Positions 1 through 8,745 are shown, numbered from the stretch's first letter. The stretch: 46,235 bases of DNA from Oscillospiraceae bacterium (GCA_900768125.1 CAAGBS010000045.1:1-46235); one strand, 5' to 3'. The notes: generated by a model not told the origin, from the sequence alone. Numbers and translations are program-made.

Positions 1-112
1 ATCTTCGTCGTCAAACCTCCTCGTAAGGCATACAGCCTTACTTCGTCGGCTTTCCTAGAAGCTGGCACACCCTGCCCATTTTTGCTTTTCACACCGGTTT
101 TTAGAGGTTCCC
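1..112. repeat. Repeat-like sequence at the left window edge
   Basis: This non-coding stretch lies downstream of the minus-strand histidine kinase. It holds a perfect 7-bp hairpin (GTAAGGC at 23-29, GCCTTAC at 35-41) and two copies of CTTCGTCG that flank it (3-10 and 41-49). At 99-111 it has, on the minus strand, the motif GGAACCTCTAAAAACC. The same CCTCTAAAAA core occurs at 29132-29145 and at 46124-46135. No coding potential is seen. I infer one end of a dispersed intergenic repeat that continues outside the window. Confidence 0.45.
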
Positions 113-1621
113 TTATTTTTTAGCCTCGTCAGACTGCTCTTTGCTCTCTGACGATTTTTTCAGCCTCAGCGAGAGTCGGGGCTGCTCTGGCTGTTCCTCC
201 GGCGGCTCGTGATACTCGGGAGCCTCGAACCAGAAAGTACTGCCCTGACCCACTGTGCTGTCCGCGCCGTACCTGAATCCATGCTGCTCCAGCACGTTCT
301 TCACGATGGAAAGCCCTATGCCGCTGCCCATCTTTGCGCGCTTGTGGGTCTTGTTGCGCTCGCTGACCTTGTAGTACCTGTCCCAGATGTACGGCAGGTA
401 TTCCGGCGCGATACCGTCGCCGTGGTCGGCTACCTCGAAGCGGATAACGCCGCCCTCCTTGCGGAAAAGCCGGACTATCACCGTGTTGTCGTCCCCGGTG
501 TAGGTGACTGCATTGTTTATCAGGTTATAGACCACCTGCTCCAGCTTCGTGATGTCGGCGTTTATCATTATGCCGTCCTCTGCCTGAAGTTCGATGATTA
601 TGCCGTCGTTCTCTTTCAGAATGTCAAATCTTGAGATAACTCCCGACAGTCTCTCGGACAGGTCGAACACGGACATGTTCATCTCCGTTACGCCCGCCTG
701 CAGCTTGGACAGGTCGAGGATATCGTTCACCAGCGAGGACAGGCGGTCTGTCTCGTCTATTATTACTTTCAGGTGACGCGCGCGCTTCTCCGGATTGTCA
801 CCGGACAGGTCGCGTATCATCTCGGCGTATGCCTTTATCATCGTCAGCGGAGTGCGCAGGTCGTGGGAGATATTCGCCATCAGCTCACGGCGCAGGTCGT
901 CGGACTTTGCAATCTCCTTTGAAGCGTCCTCCAGCGTGGCGGCAAGCTGCTGTATCTCGTTGAAATCGTGTTCGTCTATCTTCGCGTCGAATTTGCCTTT
1001 AGGAAGCTCCTTCGCGTGCTGGTTTATCCTGATTATCGGGTTGGTTATCTTATTCGCGAAGAATATCGAAACGAACAGCGTCAGCATCATCATGATGAGC
1101 GAAACGAACAGGAACTGCCGCTGGAATATCGCAACAGTGGTGCCCACCGGCTCCAGATAGCTGCAGATGAAGATGTAAGCCTCCGGGTCGTCCTTGGTGC
1201 CGATGTAGGTGCACATGGTGAGGACTGTGTTGTTCTCCCGCTCGTCCCGGAATTTTTCGTAGTAGACGCCGCTGTCGGAATCCAGCGCGGCTTTCTGATA
1301 CTGCGTCTTCGACAGCTGGGAAAGCGACTGGCTTCCGCCGAGATAATCGACATATCCGACCGAATAGGGGGTCGATACCTCGATGTACATTTTGTTGCGG
1401 CGCGCTATTCCGGTCACAGCAGTGCTGAAATCGTCCTGGTCGTCCGTGGTCCAGCTGGTGCGGATATACGCCATCGCCTCCGCTATCTCGTAGGTCTTCA
1501 TCCACTCGTAGAACACCGGGAACAGCACTATCAGAAACACATAGGTGAACACCAGCATCGCGATGATTATTGCCTCAAACCGCGCCCAGACGTTGAATTT
1601 GATGCTTCTGAGGAATTTCAT
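113..1621 (-). CDS. Sensor histidine kinase (HAMP, HisKA, HATPase)
   Basis: This is a membrane sensor kinase of 502 residues. A TM segment (about 17-40) is followed by an extracytoplasmic sensor of about 125 residues and a second TM segment (about 168-190). Then come HAMP (about 190-245), a HisKA H-box with phosphoacceptor His253 in ISHDLRTPLT, and a full HATPase domain (N-box NLINNAV, G1 DHGDG, G2 GSGIGLSI). The Glu/Ser/Lys-rich tail is low-complexity. Its ATG overlaps the TGA of the upstream response regulator by one base (TGATG), so the two are translationally coupled and almost certainly partners. The signal sensed is unknown. The extracytoplasmic part shows no recognisable PAS or Cache motif by eye. 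Confidence 0.95.
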   Translation of the reverse strand: MKFLRSIKFNVWARFEAIIIAMLVFTYVFLIVLFPVFYEWMKTYEIAEAMAYIRTSWTTDDQDDFSTAVTGIARRNKMYIEVSTPYSVGYVDYLGGSQSLSQLSKTQYQKAALDSDSGVYYEKFRDERENNTVLTMCTYIGTKDDPEAYIFICSYLEPVGTTVAIFQRQFLFVSLIMMMLTLFVSIFFANKITNPIIRINQHAKELPKGKFDAKIDEHDFNEIQQLAATLEDASKEIAKSDDLRRELMANISHDLRTPLTMIKAYAEMIRDLSGDNPEKRARHLKVIIDETDRLSSLVNDILDLSKLQAGVTEMNMSVFDLSERLSGVISRFDILKENDGIIIELQAEDGIMINADITKLEQVVYNLINNAVTYTGDDNTVIVRLFRKEGGVIRFEVADHGDGIAPEYLPYIWDRYYKVSERNKTHKRAKMGSGIGLSIVKNVLEQHGFRYGADSTVGQGSTFWFEAPEYHEPPEEQPEQPRLSLRLKKSSESKEQSDEAKK

Positions 1622-2307
1622 CAGTCTGCCTCGAACTTATAACCCATTCCCCTGAGCGTAACGATGTAGTTGCGGTAAGGTCCGAGATTGTTGCGGAGCA
1701 TTTTTATGTGCGTGTCGATGGTTCGGTCATCGCCGAAGAAATCGTAGCCCCAGACCTCCTCGAGCAGCTTGTTTCTTGTCAGCGCGATATTCTTGTTGCG
1801 CACCAGGTAGAACAGCAGGTCGTATTCCTTTGGGGTGAGGTTCGCCTTTACGCCGTCGATATACACATCGCGCGATGTGAAGTTTATCTCCAGCCCGCCG
1901 AACTTCACCGTCTCGGGAGCGGGAGCCGCGGGAGCCTGCTTCGCGCCCTGGTTGCGCTTAACTATCGCGTTAACGCGCGCCATAACTTCCTTGGGCGAGA
2001 AAGGCTTCACAACGTAGTCGTCGATCCCTATCTCGAAGCCGAATAGCTTGTCGTATTCCTCCCCGCGGGCGGACAGCATCAGCACCGGTATCTGCTTTAT
2101 CTTGCGTATCTCCTTGCAGGCTGAATAGCCGTCAAGGCGCGGCATCATGACATCCATTATGATGATGTCGTAGTCGTTGTTCTTTACCATCTCGATAGCC
2201 TGCATTCCGTCGCAGGCCTCCGACACCTGGTGACCCTCGAACTCGGCGTATTCCTTGATGACCTCGCGGATATTCTCTTCATCGTCCACAACAAGAATCC
2301 TGTACAT
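1621..2307 (-). CDS. OmpR/PhoB-family response regulator
   Basis: This is a 228-residue DNA-binding response regulator. The receiver domain (1-115) has the acidic pair DDE at 9-11, phospho-acceptor Asp52 in IMDVMMPR, and the conserved Lys in VVKPFSP. A Pro/Ala linker (about 125-133) leads to a winged-helix trans_reg_C domain (about 135-228) with LTPKEYDLLFYLVRN and RTIDTHIKMLR. The gene is first in a two-gene operon with the histidine kinase that overlaps its stop. Upstream lie a TATAAT-like box and an 11-bp-spaced TGTCA direct repeat that could be its own binding site. The family is close to WalR/PhoP/ArlR types, but I cannot assign a regulon. Confidence 0.95.
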   Translation of the reverse strand: MYRILVVDDEENIREVIKEYAEFEGHQVSEACDGMQAIEMVKNNDYDIIIMDVMMPRLDGYSACKEIRKIKQIPVLMLSARGEEYDKLFGFEIGIDDYVVKPFSPKEVMARVNAIVKRNQGAKQAPAAPAPETVKFGGLEINFTSRDVYIDGVKANLTPKEYDLLFYLVRNKNIALTRNKLLEEVWGYDFFGDDRTIDTHIKMLRNNLGPYRNYIVTLRGMGYKFEAD

Positions 2308-2411
2308 AAATCCATCTCCTAATTAAAATACATTGCTAACCGTTTCTTTTCACAATAGATTTTTTTGCCAAAAGCAGGCGCCATTTCAGACGCCGCTTAT
2401 AAACTGGTTTG

Positions 2412-2444
2412 ATTATACACAGAAAATATGACAGCGCTGTGACA
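2412..2444 (-). promoter_or_regulatory. Candidate promoter and direct-repeat operator of the response regulator
   Basis: On the minus strand a TATAAT box (2412-2417) precedes the response-regulator gene. About where the -35 should be there is a poor match, but a direct repeat TGTCA-N6-TGTCA (2429-2444) sits there with an 11-bp period. It embeds the palindrome ACAGCGCTGT (2431-2440). An 11-bp direct repeat replacing a weak -35 is typical of OmpR/PhoB-type activation. That it is the binding site of this regulator is inference. Confidence 0.4.
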
Positions 2445-2456
2445 AGCCGCTGAATA

Positions 2457-3566
2457 TCATCTGTGAATTGAAGCGTCCCCGCCGAAGAACCGCACTACCT
2501 CGTACATCATGATATCCGTAATATCCGGGACGCCGGCATCATATCTGGCGCCGCCGGGACTTCTGAGCGGTATCTCACTGCCATCGGTGTACGCCGCGGG
2601 AAGCGATATCGTCACCGTCACCTTTCCGTTGTCCTCGCTCATATCGAACCACCCGCCGCTTACCTGAGCAAACCGCTTTATTATCGGAATGCCGTAGCCA
2701 AGCCGCTGGTAGCTGAAATTCACCTCGGTGCCATCGCTGAAATCCCGGCTGGTGAACATGCTGCTTTCGTTCACAAGGCGTATCTCAACGAATTTCCTGC
2801 CCCGTGACTCGCGGTAGCACACGGTGAGCACAGGCTCGCTCTCGCGCGGGGAATACAGCAGCGCGTTCTGTATCGCGTTAACCAGCGCAACGACCGCTCG
2901 CCTGCTGTCAGCGTAGATATTGAGTCTCCCCGGTTCGGTCATCACCTCGATATGCCGTCCGCACTTAGCCAGGGCGGCGTTGCAGCGCTGCCCCAGTTCC
3001 TCGCAGAGAGTACCGGCGTCAACTACGGTCTCACGCTGGGTGCAGTACAGCATTTCCGCATAGTGGAAAGCGTTGCTGCACACTGCCGCGATGGCCGTCA
3101 CGGCGGATTCCATCGCGATGACCGGAGACATGCGGTCGTACTCCCGGCGCTTTATAAAATCGTAGCGTATTTCGCTCAGCTTGTCCCAAATCTGCGCGGA
3201 GTTGGTCTCCACAGCGTTGTAAAGCGGCAGTATATCGGACGGTCCCTCTGTGCGCTCAATGATGGAGCGTGCACCGTCCGCGCCGATGAACTCCCCAATA
3301 TATGCGATACTCTCGCCGATGTCGTTCTTTATCGGGTGAATGCGGAAGCAGAAGAATCGCTCTTTCTTATAAAGCGTTGTGTCCATCATCGTGCCAAGCG
3401 GCTCCGGGACTACCTCGCGAAGGCTCTGCAGCACCGATTCCCCCGTTTCGAGTATGCCGTTGTCGCAGCTGACCACGCAGAATCGGTTATCAAGGCAGGC
3501 TGTGTCGCTGCCGCTGAAAAGTCCGAGATACGGCGCGAAAAGTTCTTCTTTCGTAGCTGGCTGCAT
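2457..3566 (-). CDS. Orphan histidine-kinase-like ATPase protein
   Basis: This protein of 369 residues has a C-terminal GHKL ATPase fold. An N-box-like NAIQNALLYS (about 230-240) and a G-box-like LGYGIPIIKRF (about 295-305) are visible. No transmembrane segment and no convincing HisKA phosphoacceptor helix is seen. The first 120 residues look like a PAS-type sensing domain, a weak call made by eye. The middle (about 125-190) is helical and may be the dimerisation part. It starts 10 bases after pepF with a GGAGG site and lies 150 bases upstream of a complete two-component pair. It could be a soluble degenerate kinase or an accessory ATPase for that pair. Function is not known. Confidence 0.7.
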   Translation of the reverse strand: MQPATKEELFAPYLGLFSGSDTACLDNRFCVVSCDNGILETGESVLQSLREVVPEPLGTMMDTTLYKKERFFCFRIHPIKNDIGESIAYIGEFIGADGARSIIERTEGPSDILPLYNAVETNSAQIWDKLSEIRYDFIKRREYDRMSPVIAMESAVTAIAAVCSNAFHYAEMLYCTQRETVVDAGTLCEELGQRCNAALAKCGRHIEVMTEPGRLNIYADSRRAVVALVNAIQNALLYSPRESEPVLTVCYRESRGRKFVEIRLVNESSMFTSRDFSDGTEVNFSYQRLGYGIPIIKRFAQVSGGWFDMSEDNGKVTVTISLPAAYTDGSEIPLRSPGGARYDAGVPDITDIMMYEVVRFFGGDASIHR

Positions 3567-3576
3567 AATTCCTCCG

Positions 3577-5373
3577 TCAGTTCATCAGTTCTTCCATCTC
3601 GTCGATAAGCTCGCCGAACAGCTTCAGCGCTTCGGTCACGGGCTTCTTGGAGGTCATGTCCACACCCGCGCCCTGCAGCAGCGCAATGGGGTCCTTGGAG
3701 CAGCCGCCGCTGAGGAATCCGATGTAGTCCTTCACTGCGGGCGCGCCCTCCTTTAAGATACGCTGACTGAGCGCGATAGCGGCAGAAAATCCGGTCGCAT
3801 ACTGATAAACATAGTAGTTGTAATAGAAATGCGGTATTCTCGCCCACTCGAGGTCAAGCTCGTGGTCGATGACGATATCCTCGCCGTAGTACAGGATATT
3901 CAGATTTCTGTACATCTCGCAGAGTGTTTCGGCGGTCAGGCTCTCGCCGTTCTCGACCTTTTCGTTTATCATCAGTTCAAACTCGGCGAACATCGTCTGG
4001 CGGTAAAGCGTTGTGCGGAACTGCTCCAGGAAGTAATTTATCAGATACGCGCGGCGTTTCTTGTCCGTAGTGGTCTTTAAAAGGTGCTGCATGAGCAGGC
4101 TCTCGTTGCAGGTGGAAGCCACTTCCGCAACGAAGATGACGTAATCGGAATAAACAACCGGCTGATTCTTGTTAGAGAGATAGGAATGTATGGCATGTCC
4201 CATTTCGTGCGCCAGAGTGAACTCGCTGTCCAGCGTATCCTTGTGATTCAGCAGCACATAGGGATGCACCCTTGCGCCAGCGGAATACGCTCCGCTGCGC
4301 TTTCCCTCGTTCTCGTACACGTCTATCCAGCGCTGCTCGATACCCTCGCGGAAGATAGCGCGGTAATCCTCGCCCATCGGCGCAAGGGAGTCGTAGACCT
4401 CCTGCTTTGCCTGCTCAAAAGGTATCTTCACATCAACGTCGCTTACTATCGGCGTGTAAAGGTCGTAGGCGTGCAGTTCGTCAACTCCAAGCAGCTTCTT
4501 GCGCAGCTTTACATATTTATACATGTAGTCCATGTTCTCGTGGACTGCTTCGATAAGCTGCTTATAAACCTCCACCGGGACTTCATTTCCGCTGAGCGCG
4601 GCTTCCAGCGTGCTTGCGTACTTTCTCGCCCGTGCGTTGAACGTCAGGCACTTCACCTGCGAAGCAAGAACTGCGGCGGACGTGTTCTTGAAGTTGCCGT
4701 ACACGCTGTAAAGGCTCTGGAATGCGGACTTTCTCAGTTCGCGGTCGCTGGAATGCATGAGCGGGATATAGCTTCCGTGGGTCACCTGGTGCTTATTGCC
4801 GTCCTTGTCGACAGCGTCCGGGAACTTCATATCCGCGTCGTTCAGCATGGAAAATATAGTGTCCGGAGAATTTGTCATATCGCCGGCGAGCGCCATCACG
4901 CGCTCCTCCGCTTCGGACAGGATATGCGCCTTTCTGCGGCGTACTCTGTCAATGCACAGGCGGTAAAGCTCCATTGCGGGCTGCTCCTTGTAGAAACGCT
5001 CCATCGTCTCATCATCGATGGAAAGTATCTCAGGGGTCACGAACGCGGACGCTCCCGAGATGTCAACAAACAGCATTTCCAGACGGCTCACCATGTCCTG
5101 ATACCTGGATTCGCGGGTGTCCTCGTCGTTCTTGCGCTGAGCGTAGTTTATAAGACCCTCCAGCAGGACGGTCATGTCATCGTCGCATTTCAGGTACTCC
5201 AGCAGCTTTGCCGGGTCGGTGGAAAGCAGTCCCTTATAGGAAGCTATCTTCGCGGGGAACTCCTTCGCTTTCGCGAGGTCCCGCTCCCAGGCTTCGTCCG
5301 TGGGATAGAGATCCTCTATCGACCATTTGTCCTCGGCGGGTATCTCGTTTCTCTGAGGGATCCTTTCTGACAT
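3577..5373 (-). CDS. pepF: Oligoendopeptidase F (M3 zinc peptidase)
   Basis: This is a cytoplasmic zinc metallopeptidase of the thimet-like M3B family that cleaves short peptides. Its 598 residues are the normal length for PepF. The zinc motif HEMGH lies at 389-393 (His389, Glu390, His393) and the third ligand is probably Glu417 in VAEVASTCNE. The N-terminal PepF domain (about 115-185) and the full peptidase M3 domain (about 205-585) are present. The C-terminal YNYYVYQYATGF segment holds the substrate-binding tyrosines typical of the family. The start has an AAGGAG site, 12 bases after the small membrane protein, so it is probably in the tyrA operon. Confidence 0.97.
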   Translation of the reverse strand: MSERIPQRNEIPAEDKWSIEDLYPTDEAWERDLAKAKEFPAKIASYKGLLSTDPAKLLEYLKCDDDMTVLLEGLINYAQRKNDEDTRESRYQDMVSRLEMLFVDISGASAFVTPEILSIDDETMERFYKEQPAMELYRLCIDRVRRRKAHILSEAEERVMALAGDMTNSPDTIFSMLNDADMKFPDAVDKDGNKHQVTHGSYIPLMHSSDRELRKSAFQSLYSVYGNFKNTSAAVLASQVKCLTFNARARKYASTLEAALSGNEVPVEVYKQLIEAVHENMDYMYKYVKLRKKLLGVDELHAYDLYTPIVSDVDVKIPFEQAKQEVYDSLAPMGEDYRAIFREGIEQRWIDVYENEGKRSGAYSAGARVHPYVLLNHKDTLDSEFTLAHEMGHAIHSYLSNKNQPVVYSDYVIFVAEVASTCNESLLMQHLLKTTTDKKRRAYLINYFLEQFRTTLYRQTMFAEFELMINEKVENGESLTAETLCEMYRNLNILYYGEDIVIDHELDLEWARIPHFYYNYYVYQYATGFSAAIALSQRILKEGAPAVKDYIGFLSGGCSKDPIALLQGAGVDMTSKKPVTEALKLFGELIDEMEELMN

Positions 5374-5385
5374 ATCAATTCTCCT

Positions 5386-5943
5386 TTATTTCATTCGTTT
5401 GGATATCTTGGGTTTCAGTACTTTTTCGTAGAACGGGTAGTACAGCCCGAGGAAAACATCGTAAAGCACGAAAGCGACTGCGCCCAGTCCAAGCAGCACC
5501 CACTGCCCGTACTGTCCGAACTCGCCCATGTCCTCCAGCAGCTGCGACATGCCGAATATATTTATCAGCACGAAATAGCACGCTGTCGCCGAAGCCGCGT
5601 ACAGAACCAGCTTAGCCGCCCAGCGCAGCACCGGGAACTTTATCTTCATGAGGTACTGCCGCACGATGGGATAATAACCCAGCAGGAAAATATACATCAT
5701 GCTGGCTTCATAGTTCGCGGTGAACAGCATCGTCAGCAGTCCTACTGCGGCGTAGCTGACCAGCCCGTACCGTATGCCGAGCCTTTCGCGCACCACCCAT
5801 ATCAGCACGCCGGCGACCGCAGGACTGACGTACTCGAAGCCGGGTATCATTCCCAGGCAGAACATCAGCGCAAGCGCCAGACCGCTCATAATTCCGCACA
5901 GCGACACGATGTACGCTATGCCGGGACCCTGTTTCTCAGCCAT
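5386..5943 (-). CDS. Conserved small integral membrane protein, function unknown
   Basis: This 185-residue protein is strongly hydrophobic with about five or six TM segments (roughly 8-30, 35-50, 55-75, 78-92, 103-126, 142-166) and a Lys-rich cytoplasmic tail. It resembles a conserved clostridial membrane family that I recall only by motifs, such as the PAxAG in segment 2 and the Glu-Ala followed by LGYYP in segments 3-4. The overall look is like an S-component or small transporter. No function is assigned. It overlaps the end of tyrA by 8 bases and is followed by pepF after 12 bases, which indicates one transcript. Confidence 0.75.
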   Translation of the reverse strand: MAEKQGPGIAYIVSLCGIMSGLALALMFCLGMIPGFEYVSPAVAGVLIWVVRERLGIRYGLVSYAAVGLLTMLFTANYEASMMYIFLLGYYPIVRQYLMKIKFPVLRWAAKLVLYAASATACYFVLINIFGMSQLLEDMGEFGQYGQWVLLGLGAVAFVLYDVFLGLYYPFYEKVLKPKISKRMK

Positions 5944-6799
5944 TCAGCGCTTTCTCCTGCCCATAGTACTTCATGCTTTCTTCCTTGCGCTCCCTGCCGA
6001 CTTTAAGCAGTTCCTTGAGTGTGGGCTTGTCGTCGTTGACCATTGCGTCGCGGTACTCGGACAGCTTCTCGATGATGGTGTTTATCTCGAAAAGCAGCGC
6101 GTCCTTGTTGCACAGGAACAGGCTCGACCACATCTCCTCGTTCAGCTTCGCGACTCTCGTAAGGTCGAGGAAGCTGCCCGCAGAGAATCCGTCCGCACGA
6201 AGCAGCGACGGGCTTTTTACATACGCGTTGGAAACGACGTGCGCCAGCTGTGACGTGAACGCGATGTTGATATCATGCTGCTCCGGCGTGGCGATGACCA
6301 CCTGACCGAATCCCATGCAGCTTCCCAGCGTTGACACGAGATCTACCGCTATCTGCGGGGTGCTCTCGGTCGGCGTGAGGATATAGCTTGCCTTGACGAA
6401 CATATCAGCCTTCGAGTAGTCGAAACCGGAATTTTCAGTACCCGCCATCGGGTGAGTACCGAGGAAGTATACTCCCTTTTCGTCCAGCACGGGGGTGCAG
6501 CCCTTGACAACATACCCCTTTACGCCGCCAACGTCTATAACGATGGAGCCTTTCTTGAAACGGTCCGCATTCTTCTTCACAAACTCGACCGTGGGCACGG
6601 GATAAAGCGCGACTATAGTAAGATTAGCCTCGCCTAATCCGGACTCGTCTATCTCCTCGTCTATCGCGCCCTGCTCGAGGGCTTTTCTTACGGTCTCCTT
6701 ATCGGTGTCGATACCCATTATATGGTGAAATGTATTGGCTTTAAGCGCCTTGCAGACTGAACCTCCGATAAGACCTAATCCTACAACTGCAATATTCAT
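5936..6799 (-). CDS. tyrA: Prephenate dehydrogenase
   Basis: TyrA oxidatively decarboxylates prephenate to 4-hydroxyphenylpyruvate in tyrosine synthesis. The N-terminal Rossmann domain opens with the NAD motif GLGLIGGS (about 6-13). GTHPMAG follows, and the C-terminal helical dimer domain contains SQLAHVVSNA with the catalytic-type His. No ACT or chorismate mutase domain is attached, so it is the short single-function form of 287 residues. I chose the ATG at 6799 over an ATG 33 bases upstream, because only 6799 has a well-placed AAGGAAAG site and the protein then begins directly at the first beta strand. It has its own promoter and heads a likely operon of tyrA, membrane protein, pepF and orphan ATPase. 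Confidence 0.95.
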   Translation of the reverse strand: MNIAVVGLGLIGGSVCKALKANTFHHIMGIDTDKETVRKALEQGAIDEEIDESGLGEANLTIVALYPVPTVEFVKKNADRFKKGSIVIDVGGVKGYVVKGCTPVLDEKGVYFLGTHPMAGTENSGFDYSKADMFVKASYILTPTESTPQIAVDLVSTLGSCMGFGQVVIATPEQHDINIAFTSQLAHVVSNAYVKSPSLLRADGFSAGSFLDLTRVAKLNEEMWSSLFLCNKDALLFEINTIIEKLSEYRDAMVNDDKPTLKELLKVGRERKEESMKYYGQEKALNG

Positions 6800-6847
6800 T
6801 GTTTCTTTCCTTTCGCAGGGATAGTCCTGCATAGTATTTCACAGTAT

Positions 6848-6876
6848 ATTTTACCACGAATCCGCATAAATTTCAA
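6848..6876 (-). promoter_or_regulatory. Sigma-A promoter of tyrA
   Basis: On the minus strand TTGAAA (6871-6876) and TAAAAT (6848-6853) are separated by 17 bases, about 50 bases upstream of the tyrA start and just after the terminator of the preceding gene. Confidence 0.7.
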
Positions 6877-6884
6877 CCACTTTT

Positions 6885-6922
6885 GCACAAAAAAACCGCG
6901 ACTCCTGTCGAAGCCGCAGTTT
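6885..6922 (-). terminator. Intrinsic terminator after the DHH phosphoesterase gene
   Basis: Read on the minus strand, AACTGCGGCTTC pairs with GAGTCGCGGTT around a short GACAG loop (11 pairs including G-U pairs). Seven T residues follow. It separates the DHH gene from tyrA. Confidence 0.8.
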
Positions 6923-6926
6923 TGCG

Positions 6927-7964
6927 TTATTCTAAGTCCATGGTCTCCTTGCTTTCCTCAACGGGGACTTCCTCCGGCTCTTCGTCTTTCGGGCGGAGCG
7001 GGTCTATAACGTCAAGGAAAAGATTCTGTATCACGCGGTTGAAATCTATGCTGATATCCAGCACCTTGCTTTCCTCGGCGAAGCCGCCTGCCATGGAACT
7101 GTGTCCGCCGCCGCTGCCGACCGTTTTCAGCGCCTGCTCGGCTATCTTCCCGGCGTTCAGTTCGTCAAGTTCGGAGCGCACCGAGAACTTGAAGCCCTTT
7201 GCCTTACGGGAATACACCACCGCAAAGGTAACAACGTCCAGGTTCAGAATGAAATCGGAAATGGTCGCAACGAATGCGTCTGCGCACTGGAAATTTAAGA
7301 ATGCGAACGCCACGCCGTTCAGTATGTCGATGTTCTTCATGGAGTCAACGAAAGCCTCAAGTTCGTCATACTGTATCACGCCGGACTGGAACTTGCGTAT
7401 CAGCGAATTGTCCGCCTTCGGGAAAAGATACCTGTAGACCTCGATATCAAGCTCGGTCACGCCGCGGGTGAAATCTGCGGTGTCCATCTTCAGGCCGTAC
7501 AGCAGCGCAGTGGCAACGTCCCTCGGCATATCCATCTTGTAGGACATGTAGTAATCCGCGATGAGCGTCGCGCAGCTGCCGACTATCCGGATATCCTTGT
7601 AAACATAGTCAGCCGGGCAGAACGTCGGGTGGTGGTCGATACATGCGACCTCGTTCCCCACAAGGTCGAGGATATTCGCGTTGCCCTTCTGGGAATCCAC
7701 CGTGATGATGTAGTCGTCGCTGGTCATGTCCTTCAGTTCGGAATCCTCGGTCATCTCTATGCCGAACTCGGCTACCATGTTCGCTGTCGCGGTGCGCTCA
7801 ACGTTTCCGTGGTGGCAGATTATCGTGGGTATCTTGAATCTTTCCAGGAGGACTTGCAGTCCAAACGCGCTGGCTATGGCGTCCGGATCCGGAAAGTTAT
7901 GCGTTTGTATAAAAACTCTGTGACCTTTCAGCAGGGTTATCAGCTCACTCAATTTCGGAGACAT
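6927..7964 (-). CDS. DHH/DHHA1 family phosphoesterase (NrnA-like)
   Basis: This is a cytoplasmic Mn-dependent phosphoesterase of the bifunctional oligoribonuclease/pAp-phosphatase type, 345 residues. The DHH domain shows DPDAIAS (about 26-32), VDSQKGN (about 93-99) and the signature DHHPT (about 110-114). The C-terminal DHHA1 domain ends with GGGHSSMAGGF (about 289-299), which binds the substrate phosphate. The acidic C-terminal tail is not part of the domain. Family members degrade nanoRNA, pAp or cyclic-dinucleotide products such as pApA, and which of these applies cannot be told from sequence. ATG 7964 has an AAGGAG site. The gene has its own promoter and terminator, so it is monocistronic. 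Confidence 0.88.
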   Translation of the reverse strand: MSPKLSELITLLKGHRVFIQTHNFPDPDAIASAFGLQVLLERFKIPTIICHHGNVERTATANMVAEFGIEMTEDSELKDMTSDDYIITVDSQKGNANILDLVGNEVACIDHHPTFCPADYVYKDIRIVGSCATLIADYYMSYKMDMPRDVATALLYGLKMDTADFTRGVTELDIEVYRYLFPKADNSLIRKFQSGVIQYDELEAFVDSMKNIDILNGVAFAFLNFQCADAFVATISDFILNLDVVTFAVVYSRKAKGFKFSVRSELDELNAGKIAEQALKTVGSGGGHSSMAGGFAEESKVLDISIDFNRVIQNLFLDVIDPLRPKDEEPEEVPVEESKETMDLE

Positions 7965-8029
7965 GCAGGCACTCCTTATCGCAGATTATTCCGGAGGAGC
8001 CTACGATCAACTCCACACCAGTTATCACT

Positions 8030-8058
8030 ATTTTATCACAATCTATTTAAAAAATCAA
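8030..8058 (-). promoter_or_regulatory. Sigma-A promoter of the DHH phosphoesterase gene
   Basis: On the minus strand TTGATT (8053-8058) and TAAAAT (8030-8035) are separated by 17 bases, about 65 bases upstream of the start codon. Confidence 0.65.
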
Positions 8059-8182
8059 TAGATTTTTCCAAATATAATGGCGCTGTAAGCTAATTTTTAA
8101 TAACTCCGCGCGTTACTCCGGTCTGCATTTTAGCTAAACTCACAAAACGGGTACGGCATAATTGTACATGTTCACAAAAGCG

Positions 8183-8208
8183 AAAATCGCCGCCCGTAAG
8201 AGCGGCAA
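8183..8208 (-). terminator. Intrinsic terminator of the second two-component operon
   Basis: On the minus strand TTGCCGC (8202-8208) pairs with GCGGCGA (8187-8193), followed by TTTTCGCTTTT. It lies directly after the stop of the 177-residue membrane protein. The DNA from here to 7964 shows only this terminator and the DHH promoter. Confidence 0.7.
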
Positions 8209-8211
8209 TTT

Positions 8212-8745
8212 TTAAAGTCTGTATTTTTCACCGGAAATACGCTGCGTGAGCTTTTCTCTGCGGTTCTCCTGCTGTTCTGAAGCGTAGGCGCGCATGAACC
8301 ACATCGTCTGCCTTATCGCAGCGGAAGCCGGCGGCACAAGCAGCACAGCCGCTGTGTCGCGCTCGCCGAAGACGAGCATTCCCAGCGAAGACACGCAGAG
8401 CAGTCCTGACGCGACCGAAAGCACGATATTCAGCGACCGCTCGGCTCTGTCCGCGCTGTGTTCCCGGGCGCGCTCCCTGCTGCGGCGGTAGGGCGAGAAC
8501 AGCTCTATCAGCGCCGATATCAGCACCACCACGCCCGCGCCGCCAACGCAGCGTATAACTCCGGGAAAATCAAGGACTATCTCGGAAGCGCCGGCGAAAT
8601 ATACTATGCAGCACATCGCCAGCACCACCGCCGCAACGCTCCAGCAGACCAGCCCGCGAACTGCTCCGCGGAGCGGTCTGACTAGCGCGAGCACAAGTTC
8701 TGCGGCTAATCCTGCCGCAAGAATAATAGTCACTGCCACCGTCAC
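8212..8745 (-). CDS. Unrecognised membrane protein, last gene of TCS operon
   Basis: This 177-residue protein has TM segments at about 2-22, 29-52, 61-84, 110-127 and perhaps 129-148. An Arg-rich, charged cytoplasmic loop (about 87-107) contains RRSRERAREHSADRAER. No family is recognised. Its start overlaps the stop of the 533-residue membrane protein by 4 bases, so it is translated with it. It is followed by the operon terminator. The repeated Arg-rich loop suggests contact with the membrane surface or a partner protein. Because it is locked to the two-component system by overlaps, a role in signal sensing or as an output of that system is the best inference. Confidence 0.7.
   Translation of the reverse strand: MTVAVTIILAAGLAAELVLALVRPLRGAVRGLVCWSVAAVVLAMCCIVYFAGASEIVLDFPGVIRCVGGAGVVVLISALIELFSPYRRSRERAREHSADRAERSLNIVLSVASGLLCVSSLGMLVFGERDTAAVLLVPPASAAIRQTMWFMRAYASEQQENRREKLTQRISGEKYRL

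Noticed and set aside
4084..5370. A 428-codon open frame on the plus strand, antisense to pepF
   Set aside because: It is fully antisense to a well-supported zinc peptidase, has no ribosome site and shows no domain. Long antisense frames are common in GC-rich coding DNA.
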